DNA of 64,000 nt from Narthecium ossifragum (taxonomy: Eukaryota > Streptophyta > Magnoliopsida > Dioscoreales > Nartheciaceae): the NCBI GenBank assembly GCA_963920575.1, contig OY986969.1:16415288-16479287 (forward strand), written 5' to 3'. The notes beneath the pieces are model-generated. The model saw only the letters and a program-made list of their open reading frames with translations, had not been told where the DNA came from and searched no databases. A program made the translations under genes and the position numbers. Below, piece by piece: positions 57,142 through 64,000 of the stretch (within the stretch, counting starts at the first letter, position 1; the number at the start of each line of letters is the position of its first letter).

Positions 57142-57735
57142 GCCTCCAAAAGTCTTAAACTCGGGTTAGATCCGGTTTCCTATTTACGCTCGTGGTCGAT
57201 CTAACGGTCGATGCCACCGTCAACTGTGCAACTTTATTTGGAAAAGCAGCGGTCGATCTTCGCATCAACCCTGAGAAGCCTTTTTCGTGACAGAGGCTCG
57301 TGATTGATCTGGCGGATGATGCGATTGTCGACCGTCACTATAGTGATCGCGACGGTCGATCTGGCAGATGATGCGATGGACGACCGTCACTATGTTTTAC
57401 CATTTAGCACTGCGCCATTGGTACTAAAAATACTGTAACTTCCTCTAAGAAACTCAGAATCATGAATAACAAAATTCTACATAAACTAGACTTCAAGAGC
57501 TTTCCAATCATATATGAAAAATCATCTGGTTCTTCATGAGCGGTACAGTGTGATCTTTCAAGTTGACCCATGTAATCTTTTCAGCTTCTTTTACCTCTAA
57601 TTTCCTGTATTTTCCAAACAACTGTGAAACAACATATAAATATAAAAATAATACTAAATAGGTTTACTAAGGGTGACAATCTAGCAATTGAGATGGTTAT
57701 AAGACTGTTTAGAGTGCACTTTCATGCACTCATCA

Positions 57736-58256
57736 ATCACCTCCCCCAATTTTCGACCAGAAAACCCCTTTTATAGGCAAAACACGACCAAAAAAATAGC
57801 AACGCAAATAGGGTTCAAATTCCTATTGTTTCTAAAACTTGGACATCCGTATCACCGATCGATCATCTCATGCCACCGATGGATCGCCTAGGAGAACGAT
57901 TGATCGTCGATACTTATTTTCCAGCAAACTTTGTCTTGATAATTCTCAAACTCATGTAAAAAAATTGCTTGAAGCTTCCAACATGAAAGTTGAGTTGTTC
58001 AACTCAGTGTCTTCTAGCAATCCTCCAAATTTCATAAATTTAAAAATTTTCTCTAGATTTTGGCGAATTTTTTTCAAACTAACAACGCGGCAGCATATTT
58101 TCAACAAATATAGGCATATTGACCTTTTTCTACATTTTCTAATTTGAATCTTCACTAAACCTGAAATCAACTAACAAACTATCAAATACAAACACTCTTG
58201 GGCTAACAAAGGTAAATTAATTAAGGGGTCGAATTATAAATACTTAGTAACTTATC
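57736..58256 (-). repeat. 5' LTR of B, right part
   Basis: It continues the LTR cut at 50025. It matches the last 590 bases or so of the I LTR (AATTTTCGACCAG, ATTTAGTAACTTATCA-type end). It contains CGATCGATC sites at 57855-57920. The right outer end of B is at 58256; its partner TSD cannot be found because the left end of B is deleted. Confidence 0.7.
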
Positions 58257-58807
58257 AGCATCCTTAAAATTTAACGGTCGATCAACGCATCCACCGTCAC
58301 ATCGACCGTTGTATTCAAAAACTAGCCCTCATGCTCCGCGATCGATCTACGTATCATCCGTCTTATTGACCGTAAGTCTTTGTCATGAAATGGCACCTTA
58401 AGGTTGATACTTCGTTCGACCGCCAATCTTTATATTAAATCCACATGTCTCGCAGTCGATCCGTGCATCATCCGCCACATCGTCTGCCGGCCTGAAACAA
58501 TATATTATATTATATTTTTTATTATATTATGATTTTCAAATTTTAATATTTTAAAAATAAAGTATTGCTATTATATAATTAATGCAATATATTATTGTTG
58601 TTGTCAAGTATATTTATCAACATATAATATGACCGATGGATGAGAAAATGAAAATATAAAAAAAGAAGGAATATATTAATATTTAAATCTTATAAAAGAA
58701 TGGTTTAGATTATCTGATGTAGAATGTTGTTTGATAGAGAATATATAAATTAGAAAAATTATTTTTTTATTATATTTTAGAGAATATGTTAAGAAGAGAG
58801 GTGTATA
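58257..58807. other. Spacer with palindrome remnants and AT-rich DNA
   Basis: 58270-58470 is a decayed array of GGTCGATC and CGATCGATC sites, probably from an old LTR or leader. 58500-58800 is A/T-rich with ATATT runs. No gene is seen. Confidence 0.6.
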
Positions 58808-59100
58808 GCTGACTCAATGTGGAGTGATTCTTCAATTGGGGTGGGTATTGTACGTAATGGAACTCCTTGGGCGGAGTCTTGTGCCCAAGTTGTTCAGGAG
58901 ATCTGGGGATGCATAGGTGGGCTTAATGAGTTCTCGTTAGTATATATTCCCCGTTATTTCAACTCGCGGGAGGATGGGTTAGCGAGAGATGCCCGGCGCT
59001 CGGCGAGGGTGTTGCCTGGCCAATGTCTGCCTGAGGATGATTTGTAGTTGGTTGTAATTGGGTTTCAACCCTGTAGCCTTCCGGCTTGATTGATAAAAAA
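58808..59100 (+). mobile_element. LINE 3' end with RNase H-like tail
   Basis: The frame 58817-59047 reads MWSDSSIGVGIVRNGTPWAE ... LVYIPRYFNSREDGLARDAR, which fits the RNase H-like C-terminus seen in plant L1-type LINEs (the pattern xxPRxxNxxADxLA). It is followed by about 40 bases of untranslated sequence and a short A-run at about 59094-59103. It looks like a 5'-truncated LINE copy. It could also be a fragment of a plant RNase H-like domain gene. Confidence 0.65.
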
Positions 59101-59256
59101 AAACTCATTAGACCAAGGATATCTTCCTTCAACATGAAACTCATCAAGACCCTTCGCCTAGCTTCGGCGATCACTCCGGCAATGGCCAATTGCAATACAG
59201 TATTAGAAAAGTACAACAAAAATATATATCAAGAAAACTAAGAAGATAAATTAAGC

Positions 59257-60933
59257 TTAAACAGGAGCTATTGACATTTGATCTGCACAGGCTGCAGCAG
59301 AGACTTGATTCTGTGCCTCATTCATCATCCTCTTCACCTTCATCCCCCACTTCACCATCCCCACCACCAAGTCATAGAAACGCAAAGCTACATGCACCAA
59401 CAGCCCGGCGATGATCCCGTTCGCTATCGAGGAGGTCAGCGACATTAGTATCATCGTTACGAACGCCGGCACGCCTTCCTCCGCCTTGGACCACTCTATC
59501 TCCCTCGCCATCTTCATCATCATCCACCCCACCAGCACCAGCGACGGCCCCACCGCCCACGGCGGCACGCTCACCAGCAGCGGCGTGAAGAAGAGTGACA
59601 CTAGGAAGCAGACCGCCACAGTGATGGCGGTGATCCCTGTCCGTCCCCCCTCTCGCAGTCCGGCCGTCGACTCGACGAACGTGGTCACCGTGGTCCCGCC
59701 CAGCGCTGTGCTGACGATCGTCGAGCTGGCGTCGACGATGAACGCCCGGTACTCCCCCTCAAAGCCGCCGCCGCCATTAACGTCGACGAAGCCGGCGAAC
59801 TCGGCCATGGAATACATCGAGCCGGTGGTGTCGAGGATGTCGACGTAGAGGAGCGTGACAAGGGCGATCCACACCTCGCTCTTGTTGAAGTTCCTGAAGC
59901 TCACCACGCCGGCGGTGCTCTCGATTACATGGAACTCGGCGACCTTCTTGAAATACTCGTAGGCGGCGTCGCCCACCGGCGTGTTGGGGAAGACGGTAAC
60001 GCTGGTGTTTCTTATCCACGAGACGAGGGTGACGAAGACGATGCCATACATCATACTGCCCTTGGCGTCCTTCGCTAGAGCGAAGGAGGTGACGATGAAG
60101 CCAGCGGCGCCGAGCCAGAAGGTCGGGCTGTGCATGGTGCCGGAGATACACGCGCCGGTGGCGGGGTCAGTGTGAGCACATGCAGTGAGGGTGACAAGAG
60201 TAGAGCTACTTGGGCCGACGAGACCGACGCCTTGGCCAGCTTGAAGGCCGACGAAGGCGAGATAAAGTCCGATGCCGGTGGCAGAGGCAAGGCGGATCGA
60301 CCGCGGTATCAAGCGCGCTAGCCGAGCTCGCAAGCCGAGCACGGAGAGCGCTAAGAGGAGGATCCCCTCCAACATGACAGCGGCGAGGGCCGTCCGGTAT
60401 GGCACCGGCCCGGAGCCGTGGATGCCGACCATGTTATAAGTAAAGTAAGCATTAGCGCCCATTCCCGGAGCTAAGGCTAAGGGGAGGTTGGCGAAGGAGC
60501 CCATGGCAAAGCTGCCGACGACAGCCGCGGCCACCGTGGCGACGACGAGGTCGCTCCTCGTCTTCGACAGGCAATGTTGGTACCCGGGGTTGTTGTCGAA
60601 CTTGCACTCCGGCCCGGGGCGGCGATGGATGGAAGAGTTGGCGGCGTGTACGACGGGGGTGCAGTCGGAGACGTCGCAGGTGCCGCCGGAGTCAGCAAGG
60701 ATGGAGGAATTGACGGAGATGATGTAGGCCATGGTGAGGAAGGTGACGAGGCCAGCGCGGAGCTCCTTAGTGAAGGAGGTCTTTCGGGACTCGATCTTGA
60801 AGAACCGGCCAACGAAGCTCTCGGCGACGGCGTGGTTGAGGTCGGCCTCGGCCCGACCCCATCCGGCGGCCAGCCTCCTCCAGTAGCCGCTGCCTATCTC
60901 CCCAAGCCGCCTTGTGCATGGCCCTCCTCCCAT
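59257..60933 (-). CDS. AZG2: AZG2-like adenine/guanine permease
   Basis: An intact, intronless 558-aa frame, the one clear host gene. It belongs to the AZG subfamily of purine transporters (adenine-guanine-hypoxanthine; proton-coupled, membrane-located in known plant members). Visible signatures: [20 protein letters not shown] (about 55-75), [19 protein letters not shown] (about 150), [70 protein letters not shown], with a dozen or so hydrophobic segments between. GPEC...[15 protein letters not shown] and [11 protein letters not shown]...SPTFWL favour AZG2 over AZG1. The length fits the family. The N-terminus (60 residues before the core) is somewhat long and an internal Met is possible. It is very GC-rich, unlike the flanking TEs. 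Stop TAA at 59257. Confidence 0.93.
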   Translation of the reverse strand: MGGGPCTRRLGEIGSGYWRRLAAGWGRAEADLNHAVAESFVGRFFKIESRKTSFTKELRAGLVTFLTMAYIISVNSSILADSGGTCDVSDCTPVVHAANSSIHRRPGPECKFDNNPGYQHCLSKTRSDLVVATVAAAVVGSFAMGSFANLPLALAPGMGANAYFTYNMVGIHGSGPVPYRTALAAVMLEGILLLALSVLGLRARLARLIPRSIRLASATGIGLYLAFVGLQAGQGVGLVGPSSSTLVTLTACAHTDPATGACISGTMHSPTFWLGAAGFIVTSFALAKDAKGSMMYGIVFVTLVSWIRNTSVTVFPNTPVGDAAYEYFKKVAEFHVIESTAGVVSFRNFNKSEVWIALVTLLYVDILDTTGSMYSMAEFAGFVDVNGGGGFEGEYRAFIVDASSTIVSTALGGTTVTTFVESTAGLREGGRTGITAITVAVCFLVSLFFTPLLVSVPPWAVGPSLVLVGWMMMKMAREIEWSKAEEGVPAFVTMILMSLTSSIANGIIAGLLVHVALRFYDLVVGMVKWGMKVKRMMNEAQNQVSAAACADQMSIAPV

Positions 60934-61442
60934 GATCTCTCTTTAAGTCTCCCTCCGCCCTCTCCCCCTCTCCCTCTCCCTCTCCCTTTAAAAAGAACTT
61001 GTTGTCGTGGCCATATCTACGAATTTTTGGGAGGAAAGATTTCTTTCTGTTTTCCTGAGGAAAGATGTATGTGTTTTTCATGTGATCATAGACGGGAGGG
61101 ATAACATTGGTACTCCCATGCCCCACTCTGCCTCATATTTGGTGTATTTTTATGTGATCAATGATCCAATCCCGACTCTATATCCATAACATGCATAATT
61201 AAAAAAAAGAAAAGTTTAAATATTTAATTACCAATAACGGAAAAAGGGTTTAATCTTTTATCAGATCATCTCATCCGATTCGATCTCTCCAGAAATTATA
61301 TTCACCCGTATTCTGTCACATGAAACAATAGTTATAAATTTTCCAAATTGTGTCAGCACGTATCTTGCCGAATTAGATTCTTATGATAATAAGAGTGGGC
61401 TTCTCTTCTAAACTCTACTTCATATATATGACAATCTTCTAA
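60934..61442 (-). promoter_or_regulatory. Upstream region of the permease gene
   Basis: Immediately upstream on the minus strand is a GA repeat (about 60952-60987), typical of plant 5' untranslated regions. TTTAAA at about 60987-60992 is a weak TATA candidate. Farther out the sequence is AT-rich with no gene. Only about 510 bases separate the start codon from the Mutator-like element, so that element may lie in the promoter. Confidence 0.45.
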
Positions 61443-61501
61443 GGAAATTTTTTTAAAATAATATTATTGTAATAAAATATTAGTAATATATATATGTGGA
61501 G

Positions 61502-62053
61502 TAGGGATGGCAAAATTGACCGTCCCGCTGGATAACCGATCCGATCCGCACCGATGGGGACGGGTATGGTATAGATTTTTTATCCGTGGATATGGGTATG
61601 GTTTACAAATTTAAAATCCGCGCGGGTACGGGGTGGATTATGGTATTGGGTAATATCCGCCCCGCCCCGCATATCCGCCCCGCATATCCGCCCCGCCCCG
61701 CCACTAAATGTTGGTTTGGTGGATTTTAGAGAATCTATTTTTGTAATAATACTCTAATAAAGACTAATTGTTGATGACTGTTTGGTGGATCTAGATTTTA
61801 GAGACCGAATGTTGATGATAGTTTGATGGATTCAGATTTAGATTTTAGAGGTTTAATGCTAATTGAATGGTTTTTTTAGGTTTTGCGGATAACCGCGGGT
61901 TGCGGGTAATATCCGCGTACCCGCGGGGATGGTTATGGTCCGTGATCCCCATTATCCGAGCGGGGACGGGGCGGTGCGGGTATGGGCGGAGGAGTGCGGG
62001 GACGGGTATGGTATTTCCAATATCCGCCCCGATCCGCCCCGTTGCCATCACTA
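61502..62053. mobile_element. hAT-type MITE in the MULE left terminal repeat
   Basis: A 552-bp element starting TAGGGATGGCAA and ending TTGCCATCACTA, with an 8-bp TSD ATGTGGAG (61494-61501 and 62054-62061). The ends and TSD length fit hAT-type MITEs. Subterminal parts are rich in ATCCGCCCCGC and its complement. Removing it restores the MULE terminal repeat exactly. It has no coding capacity. Confidence 0.88.
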
Positions 62054-62494
62054 ATGTGGAGAAAGTATTGATGAAGATATGCCTTGTTTGACCACGTTTT
62101 CTGCAAGTTATATGAAGACGTGACTTAGAGTTACGACTTTTACTGTTATGCCGAGCCACGTGACCAAGTGCGGAGAAGAGAAGGGGAGTCATATCAAGAC
62201 GTGGTTCTAAGTTACGTCTTCACTGGAGAACGAAGTTACTCTACTAAGATGTAAGTAGAGAACCAACAGGAGAGCAATACTTTTGTTTTTTTGCCACTCT
62301 GTATACAAATATTCAACCACACAATGTTTGAAAATTAAAGATTACAAACCAAACATTCACCCAAATTTTCATATGTACCCAATACATTACACCCACCCAA
62401 TTCACATCTAAACACAATTTTTATAGAAATCAAAATCGTACATCAAACATCATTAACATCTATAAATGAAAGACTATCACAACATCCAAATTTT

Positions 62495-62812
62495 TTACTT
62501 CTTCTTCACTGCCATCTTCTTCCTCCTCGACGGTCCAGCCCTCTCTCCCTCCATCATAGCACCGACGCCGACACCGACATCATGCTCAACATGTCCCTCC
62601 AGATCCTCCTCTGTCGTGCCCATGACTGGATATGATGATGGTATATCTTGAGACATCGGCATGCCATAGGAAGTAGTCTGCCCAGTAGTCTGTTGTGACT
62701 GTTGTGAACTGACAGGAGCTCCGCCGCAAATCCGCAAATCCTTCATCATAGAGTAAAATACCGATGTAAAACGATCGACAAGCTCCTCTCCAGAACGGTC
62801 GCGACACATCAT
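62495..62812 (-). CDS. Open frame inside the MULE, unrecognised
   Basis: 105 aa, MMCRDRSGEELVDRFTSVF ... MKDLRICGGAPVSS, Gln/Thr-rich middle (SSQQSQQTTGQTT), basic tail GPSRRKKMAVKKK. The frame remains open upstream of the chosen Met (YDTVEENY). I recognise no domain. It looks like the C-terminal end of a nuclear or DNA-binding protein captured by the element, or a decayed transposase end. Confidence 0.35.
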   Translation of the reverse strand: MMCRDRSGEELVDRFTSVFYSMMKDLRICGGAPVSSQQSQQTTGQTTSYGMPMSQDIPSSYPVMGTTEEDLEGHVEHDVGVGVGAMMEGERAGPSRRKKMAVKKK

Positions 62813-63650
62813 GTAATTCTCCTCGACGGTGTCATACTATTAGATAGAAATTACAAGTTAATAGTAAAAATTCCTATGGAAAACATGTTTCATATAATCT
62901 AATTGAATTAATACTAGAAATTTATGAAATTTATCAACAATGCCACTACCCAAATCACCATACCAGAATGATTAAAAAAAGAATTTTCTAATAAAAAATG
63001 GGCATTTCAATTCCTATAAAAACCCCTAATTTGACTATATAAACCCTAAATCTCAACATCAAAACTCACGTGAAAGTAAAATGGAGAATGGCCAAAGGAT
63101 CTTGGAGGATTTGGATGGAAAATCACTGAAAAATTTCAAGATATAACTCCTCTTAAAGGAGTGGATCGACGGGGAAGGAGAAGGGGACCGGCGGACCGCG
63201 GGGCCATGACCCGAGGAGATGTGCCAAAGAGCGCCGGAGATCGCCGTCCGATGAGAAAGAGGAGGGCCCAGGGTGGAAGGTCGGGTGGCGAAGGAGGAGG
63301 GCCCTCAGTCGGGGGGTAGATGACAACTATAGACGTAAATTGAAGTTACATCTTTATTAATATAGACGTAACTCCAACCTACGTCTTATAAGGGCCACTC
63401 TACTATCCGCCCTTAGCCTTCCGCCCTTAGCCTCCCTGCGATGAGGAATGGTCAAAAGGTCAAAGACGTATATCCAAGTTACGTCTTTATTAATATAGCC
63501 GTAACTTGGAGTTACGTTTTCATTGACAAAATTAAAAAAATAAAAGGCCACGCCAGCGTGAAGAAAGCAGGCATATATTCATCAATACTTTCTCCACATG
63601 TATATATTACGAATATTTTATTAAAAAAATATTATTTAAAAAAAATTTCC

Positions 63651-64000
63651 ATCTTCTGACCTTAGTTACATAGCCCCAAAGTTCATATAATTGCTATTAA
63701 CCCCTTCATTGATCTACTAAGAGAAGAACTGTACATTTTACTAAATGGTCCATGACATGCAATTGTTAATTGAAAGAAAGGACAAATTCCATTAGTAGAT
63801 AATAACCATTGAATCAAAGCCATAAAGTGCTTTGGATTCACAGCAACAACGTGCTTCTTTCTAACCTCGTTACTTGTTTTAGGATTCTCCTTTTGCATTA
63901 TATTAAGCTTCCATCAGTACCTCTATGTCTGGAAACTTTGGATTTTTAATCACGCAAGTACTGTCTCAAATTATACATCCATGGCATGCGCGAGCAGAGT
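63651..64000 (-). other. Right flank, possible small frame
   Basis: Moderately AT-rich. A 71-aa minus-strand frame (63683-63898) starts MQKENPKTSNEVRKKHVVAV and shows no domain I recognise; it could be an exon of a gene extending past the window, but support is weak. Confidence 0.25.

Larger units (their letters stand above)
50026..57735 (-). mobile_element. Truncated gypsy element M
   Basis: A remnant with 5' LTR (53471-57735), tRNA-Asp primer site, leader and gag. The pol genes and 3' LTR are gone, with the left edge cut inside gag at 50026. The R/U5 part of the LTR matches J. Solo LTRs L and N are inserted in gag and in the LTR. The first LTR bases read TATATCGCTC where J has TGATGTCGCTC, so the conserved LTR end is mutated. 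Confidence 0.8.
53471..57735 (-). repeat. 5' LTR of M, split by LTR N
   Basis: 53471-53878 matches R/U5 of J and 56697-57735 matches the U3 side, ending GCACTTTCATGCACTCATCA on the plus strand. A GGTCGATC-type array lies at about 57190-57390. Confidence 0.8.
61443..63650. mobile_element. Mutator-like non-autonomous element
   Basis: Terminal inverted repeats of about 80 bp, roughly 88% alike: left 61443-61501 continued at 62062-62084, right about 63568-63650, both starting GGAAATTTTTTT. A 9-bp TSD ATCTTCTAA/ATCTTCTGA (one mismatch) lies at 61434-61442 and 63651-63659. There is no transposase. The inside carries several palindromic units of the type GACGTAACT..AGTTACGTC near both ends (62110-62220 and 63325-63530), a GC-rich segment at 63160-63320 and an open frame at 62495-62812. 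A hAT-type MITE has jumped into the left repeat. 9-bp TSD and long repeats fit MULE/Pack-MULE elements. Confidence 0.75.

Noticed and set aside
59411..59848. Plus-strand frames over the permease gene
   Set aside because: The high-GC minus-strand gene leaves open antisense frames; none resembles a protein domain.

Overview
This is a retrotransposon-dominated segment of a plant nuclear genome, probably a monocot. The evidence is layer upon layer of Ty3/gypsy LTR retrotransposons with plant-type primer sites (tRNA-Asp and initiator tRNA-Met), plus one GC-rich, intronless AZG-type purine permease gene of the kind common in monocots. No prokaryotic features, tRNA genes or rRNA genes are present. 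Species cannot be named from sequence alone.

Layout. Positions 1-58256 form one nested stack, resolved here by matching 5-bp target-site duplications (TSDs). (i) 1-3909: the end of a solo LTR, an integrase fragment, then a long LTR with its tRNA-Met primer site; elements of this long-LTR type are called Tekay-like below (tentative). (ii) Element A, 3910-8719, TSD CCTTA, a deleted gag-protease element. (iii) The remnant of a minus-strand Athila-like element B lies at 8749-9105, 18744-20491, 48471-50025 and 57736-58256. It is split by a solo LTR (9106-18738, TSD TCTTA) that itself holds the young element J (9574-17738, TSD GCATG); by a 634-bp TRIM (19544-20177, TSD CTATT); by the large element C (20492-48465, TSD ATCCT); and by element M (50026-57735). 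(iv) C holds solo LTR D (22710-25835, TSD TGGAG), element I (27707-44509, TSD TTCGC) and solo LTR O (44657-46097, TSD TGTAG). I in turn holds solo LTR G (33921-35522, TSD AGGAG) and LTR F (39323-42495). F holds K (41630-42398, TSD CAAAC), a palindrome carrying 5S rRNA-derived sequence. M holds solo LTRs L (50197-52575, TSD CTCAG) and N (53879-56691, TSD ATATA).

From 58257 to the end the sequence is less TE-packed: a LINE 3' end, the AZG2-like permease gene on the minus strand (59257-60933), and a Mutator-like element (61443-63650) whose left terminal repeat is broken by a hAT-type MITE (61502-62053, 8-bp TSD).

No element in the stack has a complete working gene set. C and A encode only gag and protease; J encodes gag and an intact integrase but no reverse transcriptase; I has all domains but with a frameshift and stop codons. 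Proteins for recent copies must have come in trans. The most unusual signals are non-coding: a conserved pair of stem-loops just upstream of the polypurine tract in A, C, J and I; arrays of paired GATCGATC-type palindromes shared by several different LTR families; a covarying hairpin in the long Tekay-like LTRs; and the palindromic 5S-bearing insertion K.
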